Shown here piece by piece: positions 26,080 through 36,107 of a stretch of 64,000 nucleotides of DNA. Location: the NCBI RefSeq assembly GCF_900105805.1, contig NZ_LT629788.1:372001-436000 (forward strand), in the 5' to 3' direction. Position numbers and translations under genes: made by a program. Position 1 is the stretch's first letter; each line of letters opens with the position of its first letter. The DNA comes from Pseudomonas moraviensis. Its GTDB lineage: Bacteria; Pseudomonadota; Gammaproteobacteria; Pseudomonadales; Pseudomonadaceae. The notes beneath the pieces are model-generated. The model made no database searches, was not told the DNA's origin, and worked only from the letters and a program-made list of their open reading frames with translations.

Positions 26080-26930
26080 GCCCGACCTGCGAAGAAGTAC
26101 GCCTGAATCTGCCGCACATCGAGCTGGCCGCGCACCTGTTCGGCCCTGACGACGGCTTGCCGGTGATCGCGCTGCACGGCTGGCTCGACAACGCCAACAG
26201 CTTTGCCCGGCTGGCGCCGATGCTCAAAGGCCTGCGCATCGTCGCGCTGGACATGGCTGGGCATGGCCATTCCGGACATCGGCCGAACGGCGCCGGTTAT
26301 GCCCTGTGGGACTACGCCCACGATGTGCTGCAAGTCGCCGAACAACTGGGCTGGAAGCGTTTCGGCCTGCTTGGGCATTCGATGGGCGCGATCGTCTCGA
26401 TGGTCCTCGCCGGTTCGCTGCCGGAGCGCATCAGTCACCTGGCGCTCATCGATGGGGTGATTCCTCCTACAGACAACGGAGAAAACGCCGCCGAGCGCAT
26501 GGGCATGGCACTGCAGGCGCAACTCGATCTGCGGGAAAAGCGCAAACCGGTCTACACCACCCTCGAGCGTGCCATCGAGGCGCGGATGAAAGGCCTGGTG
26601 GCGGTCAGTCGCGAAGCCGCTGAACTGTTGGCCCAACGCGGCTTGATGCCGGTGCCCGGCGGTTACACCTGGCGCACCGACAATCGCCTGACGCTGCCAT
26701 CGCCGCTGCGCCTGACCGAGGAACAGGCGATGGCGTTCGCTCTGCGCGTCCGCTGTCCGGCCCATCTGGTGGTCGCGGCGGATGGCATGCTGGCCAGGCA
26801 TCCCGAGCTGCTGCAGCGTCTACCGTTCAGTCACGAACAGTTGCCGGGCGGGCATCATCTGCACCTGAATGATCAGGCTGGCGCAGGTCTTGTAGCAGAC
26901 TGTTTCAATCGCTTCTTCGCCATGCCTTGA
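26076..26930 (+). CDS. Alpha/beta hydrolase
   Basis: 284 aa. LHGWLDNANSFARLAP (oxyanion loop), ALDMAGHGHSGHRP, nucleophile elbow GLLGHSMGAIVSMVLAG, and C-terminal histidine in LPGGHHLHLND. ATG 26076 overlaps the previous stop. Distinct in sequence from the hydrolase upstream, so the pair is not a recent duplication. Substrate unknown. Confidence 0.9.
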   Translation: MSPTCEEVRLNLPHIELAAHLFGPDDGLPVIALHGWLDNANSFARLAPMLKGLRIVALDMAGHGHSGHRPNGAGYALWDYAHDVLQVAEQLGWKRFGLLGHSMGAIVSMVLAGSLPERISHLALIDGVIPPTDNGENAAERMGMALQAQLDLREKRKPVYTTLERAIEARMKGLVAVSREAAELLAQRGLMPVPGGYTWRTDNRLTLPSPLRLTEEQAMAFALRVRCPAHLVVAADGMLARHPELLQRLPFSHEQLPGGHHLHLNDQAGAGLVADCFNRFFAMP

Positions 26931-27045
26931 CTTGCTGCGGGCAACTGCCGAGGCTGGGCGGGTTGAAATGGGAGACAAACTCGATGGATTTCTATACCGC
27001 TGCGACCCCGACCCGCCCAGCCTTGACCGTCCGGTGAGCCTGACT

Positions 27046-27852
27046 ATGCGGTCACTCAGTCTTTTCGCGCTGGGCTGCTTCAGCTCCTTATCGTTCGCCG
27101 CCGATGTGCCGGGCAGCCATGATCTGCAAATCGTGCCGCGTCTGGCCGACGCGCAGATCGTCGACTATCGCCCGGCCGCCGAGCTGGAGCGCATCTATCC
27201 GCTGGGCTCGATCCGCAAGATCAGCGGCCAGTTGCGTTTCGACGGGCAGATCACCGCCCGCGGCCAGACCACCTCGGTGACCTACGAATTGCCGCCGGAA
27301 CATTCCGCTACCGAAGCCTTCACCGCCGCCCGCGAAGCCCTGCAAAAGCAGGACGCCGAGCTGCTGTTCTGGTGTCAGGCCCGTGATTGCGGCGAAAGCA
27401 GCCTGTGGGCCAACGAGGTGTTCGGCAACGCCAAGTTGTACGGTTCCGATGAGCAGCAGGCCTATCTGTTGCTCAGGCTGGCGGCGCCAAAGGACAACAC
27501 GTTGGTGGCGCTCTACAGCATCACGCGGGGCAATCGCAAAGCCTATCTGCATGTCGAGCAGTTCGAGGCGACTGCGCCGTTGGGCGAGTTGCTGCCAACC
27601 TCAGCGACCCTGTTGCGGCAGTTGAAAAGCACTGGCGAACTGGATTTCCCGAAACTCGCCGATGACCCGGATGCCACCTGGCTGCGCCTGATTTCCCGGG
27701 GGCTGAATCTCGATACGACCTTGCGGGTCACGATTTCCGGGCCCAAGGCCGAAGCCTGGCGCCAGGCATTGATCACTCAGGGCGTGCGGGCGGCGCGGTT
27801 GGAAACCGGCAATCTCGAAGGCTCTGGCCTGCGCATCGACCTGTTGCGATAA
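27046..27852 (+). CDS. DUF4892 periplasmic/outer-membrane-associated protein
   Basis: 268 aa. Signal peptide MRSLSLFALGCFSSLSFAA, then DVPGSHDLQIVPRLADAQIVDY and a C-terminal domain (about 185-268: FPKLADDPDATWLRLISRGLNLDTTLRVTISGPKAEAWRQALITQGV) that resembles an OmpA-like fold. DUF4892 function is unknown. The ATG at 27046 is preferred to the frame open from 26932 because it gives a clean signal peptide. Confidence 0.85.
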   Translation: MRSLSLFALGCFSSLSFAADVPGSHDLQIVPRLADAQIVDYRPAAELERIYPLGSIRKISGQLRFDGQITARGQTTSVTYELPPEHSATEAFTAAREALQKQDAELLFWCQARDCGESSLWANEVFGNAKLYGSDEQQAYLLLRLAAPKDNTLVALYSITRGNRKAYLHVEQFEATAPLGELLPTSATLLRQLKSTGELDFPKLADDPDATWLRLISRGLNLDTTLRVTISGPKAEAWRQALITQGVRAARLETGNLEGSGLRIDLLR

Positions 27853-27921
27853 GCTGTGCCCGGCGAGCATGCGATGCATGTTCGCCTACTCTTTCGCTGA
27901 CTGACTTTGCCGGGACTTTCC

Positions 27922-28962
27922 ATGCTCAATAACGATCGCCTGCTGGTGCAGATTCTGCTGCTGGTGTTGTTTGGCGCCAGCCTGTGGGTGATGGCGCCGT
28001 TCTGGTCGGCGCTGTTCTGGGGCGCGGTGCTGGCATTCGCCAGTTGGCCGCTGATGCGTTTGCTGACCCGGGCGCTCAATGGCCGCGAATCGCTGGCCGC
28101 GTTGATCCTGACACTGGGCTGGATGTTACTGGTGGCCGCACCGTTGGTTTGGCTGGGGTTCAATCTCGCCGATCATGTGCGCGATGCCACAGCATTCATC
28201 AAGGATGTGCAGGTCGACGGTCTGCCCGAAGCACCGACCTGGCTGGGCAGCGTGCCTCTGGTCGGTGAGCGGCTGGTGGCGATGTGGGACAGCATCGACC
28301 AGCAGGGCGCGGCGTTGATGGTCTCGATCAAACCGTATCTGGGCCAGGTCGGCAACTGGCTGCTGGCACGCAGTGCGCAGATCGGCGGGGGTATTCTCGA
28401 GCTGACGCTGAGTCTGGTGTTCGTATTCTTTTTCTACCGTGACGGGCCGCGACTGGCGGCGTTCGTGCACAGTCTGCTGCAGCGCTTGATCGGCGATCGT
28501 GCCGGGTATTACATCGAGCTCGTGGCCGGAACTGTTCAGCGGGTGGTCAACGGCGTGATCGGTACGGCGGCTGCGCAGGCGGTGCTGGCGTTGATCGGCT
28601 TTTTGATTGCTGGCGTTCCGGGGGCGCTGGTGCTGGGGATCGTCACGTTCCTGCTCAGCCTGATTCCGATGGGGCCGCCGCTGGTGTGGGTGCCGGCCAC
28701 GGCGTGGCTGGCGTGGAAGGGCGATTACGGGATGGCGGTGTTTCTCGGTATCTGGGGGACGTTCATCATCAGTGGCGTGGACAATGTGCTCAAGCCGTAT
28801 CTGATCAGCCGTGGCGGCAATCTGCCGTTGGTGATTGTGTTGCTCGGGGTGTTTGGCGGGTTGATTGCGTTTGGGTTTATCGGGTTGTTTATTGGGCCTA
28901 CGTTGTTGGCGGTGGCTTATAGTCTGTTGACGGATTGGAGTAAGAGTCAGGCTCGGGTCTAG
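27922..28962 (+). CDS. AI-2E transporter family (PerM/YdiK-like) membrane protein
   Basis: 346 aa, about eight transmembrane segments: an N-terminal pair (LLVQILLLVLFGASLWVMAPFW, LFWGAVLAFASWPLMRLL), a third (LAALILTLGWMLLVAAPLVWL), a central amphipathic region, then ELTLSLVFVFFFYRDG and a hydrophobic C-terminal half with LSLIPMGPPLVWVPA and GVDNVLKPYLISRGGNLPLVIVLLGVFGGL, the family signature. The name of the family comes from autoinducer-2 export, but many members have other roles. Long repeat copy 1 begins within six bases of its stop. Confidence 0.92.
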   Translation: MLNNDRLLVQILLLVLFGASLWVMAPFWSALFWGAVLAFASWPLMRLLTRALNGRESLAALILTLGWMLLVAAPLVWLGFNLADHVRDATAFIKDVQVDGLPEAPTWLGSVPLVGERLVAMWDSIDQQGAALMVSIKPYLGQVGNWLLARSAQIGGGILELTLSLVFVFFFYRDGPRLAAFVHSLLQRLIGDRAGYYIELVAGTVQRVVNGVIGTAAAQAVLALIGFLIAGVPGALVLGIVTFLLSLIPMGPPLVWVPATAWLAWKGDYGMAVFLGIWGTFIISGVDNVLKPYLISRGGNLPLVIVLLGVFGGLIAFGFIGLFIGPTLLAVAYSLLTDWSKSQARV

Positions 28963-28967
28963 GGGGG

Positions 28968-29340
28968 CTTGGCGGCCTTTGGGCCGACCATGCTGCTTGG
29001 GGTTTTGGGTGAATATCCATTTCTGCGGTAACGGCGACTTAGGGTTCCGCCCTTACGGCGGGTCACCTTTTTCAAACGCCAAAAAGGTAACCCAAAAGGC
29101 TTGCTCCTGCGTTCGGCCCTCGCAGGCTCGGGTTCCTTCGCTGCGGGATCGATCCTGGCGCAGCGGCTCCGGTTTGCTTCGCTGCACCTACACTCGCTGT
29201 GTACGACTGCGTCGTACGGTCGCTGCGCTCCCACGCCCGGATCAATCCCTCCGCTCAGCCTTCCGACGTCGCCAGTGGATCAAAAGCAAGATCAAAAGCA
29301 CTCGAGCTAACGCTCATTGTTGAGTGGGGCGGCTTCGCCG
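28968..29340 (+). repeat. Long dispersed intergenic repeat, copy 1
   Basis: Shares long stretches with 38186-38545 and 50298-50525: GGGTGAATATCC, CGCCCTTACGGCG, a hairpin ACCTTTTT-CAAACGCC-AAAAAGGT (about 29068-29092), TTCGGCCCTCGCAGG, GGATCGATCC, TTTGCTTCGCTGCACCT, the perfect palindrome GTACGACTGCGTCGTAC, and GGATCAATCCCTCC. It carries no convincing gene. Together with 29368-29666 it fills the 710-bp gap before the histidine kinase gene. Confidence 0.85.
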
Positions 29341-29367
29341 CGGGCAGCTGCGCTGCTTTGCTTTTCT

Positions 29368-29666
29368 GTGGGAGCGAGCCTGCTCGCGAAGGCGGCCTGA
29401 CAGCCGACCTGTTTCTTGAGGTTGTACTCGATCCAATTGTAGGAGTGAGCCTGCTCGCGATGACGTCCTCACTGCCAACCCATCGTCCTCTGAGATCACT
29501 CGATCCCCTGTGGAAGCTGGCTTGCCAGCGATAGCGCGCTCACAGCCAACCCATTATCCCGGATGAACACCACTCCAATGTGGGAGCGAGCCTGCTCGCG
29601 AAGGGGGCGTACATTCAACACAGACATTGAATGAACAGACGCCTTCGCGAGCAGGCTCGCTCCTAC
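29368..29666. repeat. Cluster of five REP sequences
   Basis: GTGGGAGCGAGCCTGCTCGC at 29368, GTAGGAGTGAGCCTGCTCGC at 29439, the divergent GTGGAAGCTGGCTTGCCAGC at 29510, GTGGGAGCGAGCCTGCTCGC at 29580, and an inverted copy ending at 29666. The last two form a REPIN; the first three are direct copies about 70 bp apart. Confidence 0.88.
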
Positions 29667-29672
29667 AGGGAG

Positions 29673-30722
29673 TCAGCACCGCGGCAACCGAACAATTGCG
29701 GTCAACCCGCCGCCCGGTGTGTCTTCCAGCGTCAATTGCCCGCCCAACCGCCGCGCGGCTTCGCGGGCGATGGTCATGCCCAGTCCGACGCCCCCGGAGT
29801 TGCGATTACGCGATCCCTCCAGTCGATAGAACGGCTCGAACACGGCTTCGCGTTGGTCTTCGGCGATGCCCGGTCCGTGATCGATTACCCGAATCAGCAA
29901 TGCTTCACGCTGTTCCAGCAGTTCAATCCGTGCCTGTCCGGCGTAACGCAGGGCGTTATCCAGCAGGTTGTTGATGCATGAGCGCAGCGCCATCGGTTGC
30001 ACCGGCAGGGGCGCGCAGTGGCCGCTGACCTGAACATCGGCGCCCTGGTCCTGGGCGTTCTCGCACAGCGATTCGACTAGCGCCTGCACGTCCAGCAGTT
30101 GCAAGGCTTCGCTGGTGCGTTGTTCGTGCAGATAGGTGAGGGTGGCGTCGAGCATGCCGATCATGTCGTCCAGGTCCTGGCGCATCTGGTTTTGCAGTTT
30201 GTCGTCGCTGATGTTTTCCAGGCGCAGTTTCAGCCGTGACAGTGGCGTGCGCAGGTCGTGGGAGACGGCGCCGAGCATGCGGGCGCGTTGCTGGACCTGT
30301 TCGCGGATACGCCGCTGCATGAGGTTGAAAGTGTGCGCGGCTTGCCGGGCTTCGCGCGGGCCGGACTCGTCGAGGGGGTCGCTGTCGAGGTCTTCGCTCA
30401 GGCGCTCGGCGGCGTCGCTCAGGCGCTGGATCGGCCGGCTGAGCAGTTTGGCGCCGTACCACGCAGCGATCATCAGCGTGATGAACTGAAAGGTCAGTGG
30501 CACCACCGGGCCACCGAACCAGGGACGCGCTTGCCTCGGTGGGTAAGCGGAATCGTGCACCGGCGGTTGGCCGTCGATGTTGGCTGTGAACGCGGGCGGC
30601 GGTGGGGGCGGCGGAGGGCCGTAGAGCTTGAACCAGGCGAAGGCCAGCAGGTGGGCCAGGACAATTGCCACGAACAGCACACCGAATAGCCTGCCGAACA
30701 ATGTGTCGAAGCGCACCCTCAT
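29673..30722 (-). CDS. HAMP-domain sensor histidine kinase with polyproline stretch
   Basis: 349-aa EnvZ-like kinase: TM1 about 10-30, a short periplasmic segment containing eight consecutive prolines (residues 35-44 region, GPPPPPPPPAF), TM2 near 75-95 (PLTFQFITLMIAAWYGAKLL), HAMP, HisKA with AVSHDLRTPLSRLKLR, ATPase domain with NNLLDNALRYA and GGVGLGMTIA. The gene overlaps the upstream regulator stop by one base. It ends 7 bp from a REP cluster. The eight-proline run would be expected to need EF-P for translation. Signal unknown. Confidence 0.9.
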   Translation of the reverse strand: MRVRFDTLFGRLFGVLFVAIVLAHLLAFAWFKLYGPPPPPPPPAFTANIDGQPPVHDSAYPPRQARPWFGGPVVPLTFQFITLMIAAWYGAKLLSRPIQRLSDAAERLSEDLDSDPLDESGPREARQAAHTFNLMQRRIREQVQQRARMLGAVSHDLRTPLSRLKLRLENISDDKLQNQMRQDLDDMIGMLDATLTYLHEQRTSEALQLLDVQALVESLCENAQDQGADVQVSGHCAPLPVQPMALRSCINNLLDNALRYAGQARIELLEQREALLIRVIDHGPGIAEDQREAVFEPFYRLEGSRNRNSGGVGLGMTIAREAARRLGGQLTLEDTPGGGLTAIVRLPRC

Positions 30723-31471
30723 CAGCCAATGTCCCGCGCGTCGAACAGGTAGCCTTCACCGCGCACGGTCTTGATCAGCTGCGGGGCTTTCGGGTCGTCG
30801 CCGAGTTTTTGCCGCAGGCGCGAGACCAGCAGATCGATACTGCGGTCGAATGCTTCGATCGAGCGACCGCGGGCGGCGTCGAGCAGTTGTTCGCGGCTGA
30901 GCACGCGGCGCGGGCGTTCGAGGAAGACCCAGAGCAGGCGGAACTCAGCGTTGGACAGCGGCACTACCAGGCCGTCGTCGGCGATCACTTGGCGCAGGAC
31001 GCTGTTCAGGCGCCAGTGGTCGAAGCGAATGTTCGCCCGCTGCTCGGTGCGGTCGTCGCGCACGCGGCGCAGGATGGTCTGGATGCGGGCCACCAGTTCG
31101 CGCGGTTCGAAAGGCTTGGCCATGTAGTCGTCGGCGCCCAGTTCCAGGCCGATGATGCGATCGGTGGGTTCGCAGCGAGCGGTGAGCATCAGGATCGGGA
31201 TGTCCGATTCGGCACGCAGCCAGCGGCACAGCGACAGACCGTCCTCGCCGGGGAGCATCAGGTCGAGGACGATGACATCGAAGTGTTCGGCCTGCAGCGC
31301 CTGGCGCATTGCCGCTCCGTCGGTGACGCCGCTGGCGTGGATGTTGAAGCGGGCGAGGTAATCGATCATCAGCTCACGGATCGGCACGTCATCGTCGACG
31401 ATCAGCGCGCGGATGCTCCAGCGCTTGTCGTCTTTGCTTTCATCCGTCACGGTTGTCGGGGCGTTGGGCAT
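30722..31471 (-). CDS. OmpR-family response regulator
   Basis: Receiver with VDDDVPIRELM, acceptor Asp in VLDLMLPGEDG and Lys in DYMAKPFEP, then a winged-helix domain with LLDAARGRSIEAFDRSIDLLVSRLRQKLGDD and VRGEGYLF. Taken from ATG 31471 (MPNAPTTV, 249 aa); an in-frame ATG at 31504 would add 11 residues and neither has a strong ribosome site. Operon with the kinase downstream (TGATG overlap). The pair is of the OmpR/EnvZ class; regulon unknown. Confidence 0.88.
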   Translation of the reverse strand: MPNAPTTVTDESKDDKRWSIRALIVDDDVPIRELMIDYLARFNIHASGVTDGAAMRQALQAEHFDVIVLDLMLPGEDGLSLCRWLRAESDIPILMLTARCEPTDRIIGLELGADDYMAKPFEPRELVARIQTILRRVRDDRTEQRANIRFDHWRLNSVLRQVIADDGLVVPLSNAEFRLLWVFLERPRRVLSREQLLDAARGRSIEAFDRSIDLLVSRLRQKLGDDPKAPQLIKTVRGEGYLFDARDIG

Positions 31472-31733
31472 GGGGCTGTTCACTACCAGGGGTGGTTTCA
31501 GCATAGGCGTCCAGCCGGGAGGCGGGAAGTGCTGTTGTAAGGGCGTGTTGCGCCGGGCGAGGCTAACCCGGGTGCGTGTTGCCGGCGTGTCGGTTGTGTA
31601 TCGGAGTCGACACAATGACCGTGGCGGCTACGCTGAACACCGCCGGCGCGACGATTTACCGATCATCGGGTGCCGCGCCGCCGCCGGTTCCGCTACAATG
31701 CGCGCCGTTTTCGACCAGCCTGAGAGCCCATCC

Positions 31734-32432
<699 letters not shown>

Positions 32433-32512
32433 AAGATCGCAGCCTTCGGCAGCTCCTACAGAGCCATGTGAACACCTGTAGGAGCTGCGGAACGCTGCGA
32501 TCTTTTGATCTT
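32433..32512. repeat. Inverted repeat, GCAGCCTTCGGCAGCTCCTA type
   Basis: AAGATCGCAGCCTTCGGCAG at the left and its near-inverse ending GCTGCGATCTTTTGATC at the right; the right arm has changes (GCGGAACGCT) relative to the perfect form at 22644-22724. It starts at the base after the pyrF stop and may serve as a bidirectional 3' end between pyrF and the convergent reductase gene. Confidence 0.88.
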
Positions 32513-32517
32513 CTGTC

Positions 32518-33522
32518 TTAAACCTTCAACACCAATTTGCCAAAGTTCTCACCGTTGAACAGTTTCATCAGCGTCTCCGGGAACGTCTCCAGCCCTTCAA
32601 CCACATCTTCCTTGCTCTTGAGCTGCCCGTTGGCCATCCAGCCGGCCATCTCCTGCGCGGCACTGGCAAACTGCGCGGCGTAGTCCATCACCACAAAACC
32701 TTCCATACGCGCGCGATTGACCAGCAGTGACAGGTAATTGGCCGGCCCCTTGACCGCCTCTTTATTGTTGTACTGGCTGATCGCGCCGCAGATCACCACC
32801 CGCGCCTTCATGTTCAAGCGGCTCAGCACCGCATCGAGAATGTCGCCGCCGACGTTATCGAAGTACACGTCGACGCCTTTCGGACATTCGCGCTTCAGTC
32901 CCGCCACCACGTCTTCAGCCTTGTAATCGATGGCGCCGTCGAAGCCCAATTCGTCGATGAGGAATTTGCACTTGTCGGCACCGCCGGCAATGCCGACGAC
33001 GCGGCAGCCTTTGATTTTGGCGATCTGCCCGGCGACGCTGCCCACCGCACCTGCCGCGCCGGACAGCACCACGGTGTCACCGGCTTTTGGGGCGCCCACA
33101 TCTAACAGGGCGAAGTAGGCGGTCATGCCGGTCATGCCCAGCGCAGACAGGTAACGCGGCAATGGTGCGAGTTTCGGATCGACCTTGTAGAAGCCGCGCG
33201 GCTCGCCGAGGAAATAATCCTGCACGCCGAGGGCACCGTTGACGTAATCGCCCACGGCAAAACCGGGATTGTTCGAGGCGATGACTTTTCCCACGCCCAG
33301 TGCGCGCATGACTTCTCCGAGGCCGACCGGCGGGATGTAGGACTTGCCTTCGTTCATCCAGCCGCGCATGGCCGGATCCAGAGACAAATATTCGTTCTTG
33401 ACCAGAATCTGTCCGGCCTGTGGTTCGCCGACCGGTACTTCCTGATAAGTGAAAGTCTCGCGGGTCGCGGCGCCCACTGGGCGTTTGGCGAGCAGGAACT
33501 GGCGATTGGTCTGGTTGGTCAT
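32518..33522 (-). CDS. NADP-dependent oxidoreductase, CurA type (MDR superfamily)
   Basis: 334-aa medium-chain dehydrogenase/reductase without zinc ligands. SLDPAMRGWMNEGKSYIPPV is typical of the CurA/leukotriene-B4 dehydrogenase group; NADP-binding GAAGAVGSVAGQIAKIKGCRVVGIAGG; FDNVGGDILDAVL. Such enzymes reduce the C=C bond of enones with NADPH. ATG 33522 is chosen over a GTG three codons earlier. Confidence 0.93.
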   Translation of the reverse strand: MTNQTNRQFLLAKRPVGAATRETFTYQEVPVGEPQAGQILVKNEYLSLDPAMRGWMNEGKSYIPPVGLGEVMRALGVGKVIASNNPGFAVGDYVNGALGVQDYFLGEPRGFYKVDPKLAPLPRYLSALGMTGMTAYFALLDVGAPKAGDTVVLSGAAGAVGSVAGQIAKIKGCRVVGIAGGADKCKFLIDELGFDGAIDYKAEDVVAGLKRECPKGVDVYFDNVGGDILDAVLSRLNMKARVVICGAISQYNNKEAVKGPANYLSLLVNRARMEGFVVMDYAAQFASAAQEMAGWMANGQLKSKEDVVEGLETFPETLMKLFNGENFGKLVLKV

Positions 33523-33757
33523 GACAGGCACTCGAACGGAATGAAGCTTTGTTGATAGACCTTCAGCGCCGATGTCGCAAGGTTGGCTGATACGGCGAAT
33601 GCAGGTCGATCCAGTGCAGTGATGGTTGCAGGTGGGGTTTTATCACTGCAACGCATGGACCCATAAACGGCTTCTGGATAGTGCTGACGCACCGCCACCG
33701 CAGCTGGCTATGCTGCAACGCCAACATCCCGGCTTCTTTGCCTTCGAGGACATATCC

Positions 33758-34519
33758 ATGAGCATGACGTTTTCCGGTCAGGTGGTTGTAATCACGGGTG
33801 CGGCCCACGGCATCGGCCGGGCGACCGCTCTGGCGTTTGCCGCGCAGGGCCTGAAAGTCGTGGTGGCTGACCTGGATGCGGCCGGTGGTGAAGGCACGGT
33901 GGCGCTGATTCGTACAGCCGGTGGCGAAGCGGCCTTCGTGCGCTGCGACGTAACGCTGGAAAGTGATGTAAAAAATCTGATGGACGAGGTGATCAATACC
34001 TACGGTCGGCTCGACTACGCCTTCAACAACGCCGGGATCGAAATCGAGAAAGGCAAACTTGCCGACGGTTCGCTCGACGAATTCGACGCGATCATGGGCG
34101 TCAACGTCAAAGGCGTCTGGCTGTGCATGAAGTATCAGTTGCCGTTGCTGCTGGCTCAGGGCGGTGGGGCGATCGTCAACACGGCATCGGTGGCCGGGCT
34201 GGGCGCGGCACCGAAAATGAGTATCTACGCGGCGTCGAAACATGCAGTGATCGGCCTGACCAAATCGGCGGCAATCGAATATGCGAAGAAGAAAATCCGC
34301 GTCAACGCGGTGTGCCCGGCGGTGATCGATACGGACATGTTCCGGCGTGCTTACGAAGCCGATCCGAAGAAGGGCGAATTCGCCAACGCCATGCACCCGG
34401 TCGGGCGCATCGGCAAGGTCGAGGAAATCGCCAGTGCGGTGCTGTACCTGTGCAGCGATGGCGCGGCGTTCACTACCGGGCACTCACTGGCGGTGGACGG
34501 TGGCGTGACGGCGTTCTGA
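33758..34519 (+). CDS. Short-chain dehydrogenase/reductase
   Basis: 253-aa classical SDR: cofactor motif TGAAHGIGRATAL, NNAGIE, catalytic Ser in NTASVAGLG and YxxxK in YAASKHAV, C-terminal GHSLAVDGGVTAF. VVADLD suggests NAD preference. Reads from ATG 33758. A strong terminator follows. Substrate not identifiable. Confidence 0.92.
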   Translation: MSMTFSGQVVVITGAAHGIGRATALAFAAQGLKVVVADLDAAGGEGTVALIRTAGGEAAFVRCDVTLESDVKNLMDEVINTYGRLDYAFNNAGIEIEKGKLADGSLDEFDAIMGVNVKGVWLCMKYQLPLLLAQGGGAIVNTASVAGLGAAPKMSIYAASKHAVIGLTKSAAIEYAKKKIRVNAVCPAVIDTDMFRRAYEADPKKGEFANAMHPVGRIGKVEEIASAVLYLCSDGAAFTTGHSLAVDGGVTAF

Positions 34520-34539
34520 ATGTGTCCGCTTCTAAAGAG

Positions 34540-34562
34540 CCCGCCTTCGTGCGGGTTTTTTT
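34540..34562 (+). terminator. Intrinsic terminator after the SDR gene
   Basis: Stem CCCGC/GCGGG with a CTTCGT loop followed by seven T residues. Confidence 0.9.
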
Positions 34563-34706
34563 GTCCCGCGTTCTGTGGGCGTGAATCCGTTAAACAATGT
34601 GTATCAAATAGTTAGAACTGCTGCATTTGGCGGCGTTGTCGCACAGCCTCGGCGGCGCGGCTGTGATTTACTGCTGCCAGCAAAACTGACAGGAGTTTGC
34701 GAGCTC

Positions 34707-36107
34707 ATGGAACTGAGAATTGACCGACAGGCAATGGTGCCGGTCGTGCAGCAGATTGTGGACGGACTGACGGACTGGATCGTGCAAAGCGGCATCCCGC
34801 CGGCCACCCGGTTGCCCTCCGTGCGGCAAATCGCCCGGGGCAATCTGCTCAGCCAGTCGTGCGTCGTCGAAGCCTGCGAGCGCCTGGTTTCGCAGGGTAT
34901 CCTGACCACGCGTCAGGGGGCCGGATTTATCGTCGCGGCGTCGGCGACCGTGAGCGGTGCAGAGCCGGAACTGGGCGTGTTCGAGGGGCGCCATGCCTGG
35001 TGTGATGAGATGAGCGCCACGACCAGTCGCCTTAAGCTGGGGCAGGGCAGCCTGCCGCCGAGCTGGCGTGAGCCCGACGACCTCAGCTACGCGTTACGCG
35101 AGGTAGCGCGGACCGACATGGCCAGTCTGTTCAATTACAGCTCGCCGCTGGGCCTGCCAGCGTTGCGCGAGCAGATCGTCAAGCGTCTCAAAGCAATGAA
35201 TATCGAAGCCTGTGGCAGCCGGTTGATGAGCACCAGCGGCGCCAGTCATGCGCTGGATCTGATCGTGCGCACCTTGTTCAAGGCCGGCGACTGTGTGGTG
35301 GTGGAAACGCCTGGTCATGCACCGTTGTTTGACCTGTTGCGCATGCACGGCGTACGCATGCTCGAAGTCCGACGTACGCCGAACGGGCCGGACATCGAAA
35401 TGCTTGAATCGGTGCTGCGTCAGTTTCGTCCCGTCGCTTTGTTCATCGGCAGTCACCACCACAATCCCACCGGCAGTTGCCTGACGCCCGCTGTCGCCCA
35501 GCGCATCGTGCAACTGAGCAAGACCTACGATCTGCGCGTGATCGAGGACGATGTCTATGCCGATCTGCACACGGGCAACGGCACCCGCCTCGCGGCGCTG
35601 GACCATGAGGGGCGGGTCATCTATGTGGGCAGTTTCTCCAAGACCCTGAGCAGTTCGTTGCGGGTGGGTTTTGTGCTGGCTGAGCGCGAACTTGTCATGC
35701 GCCTGGCCGAGGTCAAGATGATCAGCGGCCTGGGTTGTTCAAGGCTGGCCGAGGCAGTGCTGGCCCGCCTGATGGCGACGGGCGCGTATCGCAAACTGGT
35801 GCAGCGTCAGCGCCAGCGCTTGAATGCTGATCGCGCGGCGGCCCTGCAGGCCCTGGAAGATGCCGACTGGGAAGTGTTCGGCAAGCCGGTTGGCGGGCTG
35901 TTCATCTGGGCGCGGGCGCGGTTGAAGGATCAGGCGTTGGTGCGCAGGCAGGCGCAGCGTTGCGGGCTGGAGTTATCGGCAGCGGACGCCTTCAGTCCCA
36001 GCGGCGAGGCCGGAGACTGGCAGCGCATCAATGTCGCCTGTGCCTGCGACCCGCGTGCCCGGCAGTTTTTCCGCAATACCTGCGCGGATCGACCTCCAGC
36101 ATTCTGA
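34707..36107 (+). CDS. MocR-type GntR regulator/aminotransferase-like protein
   Basis: 466 aa. N-terminal GntR winged helix (about 1-75: VQQIVDGLTDWIVQSGIPPATRLPSVRQIA) fused to a fold-type I aminotransferase-like domain: HHHNPTGSCLTP, IEDDVYADL, PLP lysine in GSFSKTLSSSLRVGF. MocR proteins bind PLP and usually act as regulators of vitamin B6, amino acid or amine genes. ATG 34707 follows AGGAG. No divergent target gene is adjacent, so the regulon is unknown. Confidence 0.92.
   Translation: MELRIDRQAMVPVVQQIVDGLTDWIVQSGIPPATRLPSVRQIARGNLLSQSCVVEACERLVSQGILTTRQGAGFIVAASATVSGAEPELGVFEGRHAWCDEMSATTSRLKLGQGSLPPSWREPDDLSYALREVARTDMASLFNYSSPLGLPALREQIVKRLKAMNIEACGSRLMSTSGASHALDLIVRTLFKAGDCVVVETPGHAPLFDLLRMHGVRMLEVRRTPNGPDIEMLESVLRQFRPVALFIGSHHHNPTGSCLTPAVAQRIVQLSKTYDLRVIEDDVYADLHTGNGTRLAALDHEGRVIYVGSFSKTLSSSLRVGFVLAERELVMRLAEVKMISGLGCSRLAEAVLARLMATGAYRKLVQRQRQRLNADRAAALQALEDADWEVFGKPVGGLFIWARARLKDQALVRRQAQRCGLELSAADAFSPSGEAGDWQRINVACACDPRARQFFRNTCADRPPAF

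Noticed and set aside
28959..29234. 91-codon minus-strand frame inside long repeat copy 1
   Set aside because: A related frame occurs in copy 2, but codon and residue usage is not protein-like and copy 3 has lost the central part; best seen as a repeat, not a gene.
29368..29666. Possible CRISPR array
   Set aside because: Regularly spaced direct repeats are REP sequences, palindromic throughout, with a fifth inverted copy; no cas genes are present.
31505..31615. N-terminal extension of the OmpR-type regulator to 31615
   Set aside because: The added residues are low-complexity and unlike a receiver domain; ATGs at 31504 or 31471 are better starts.
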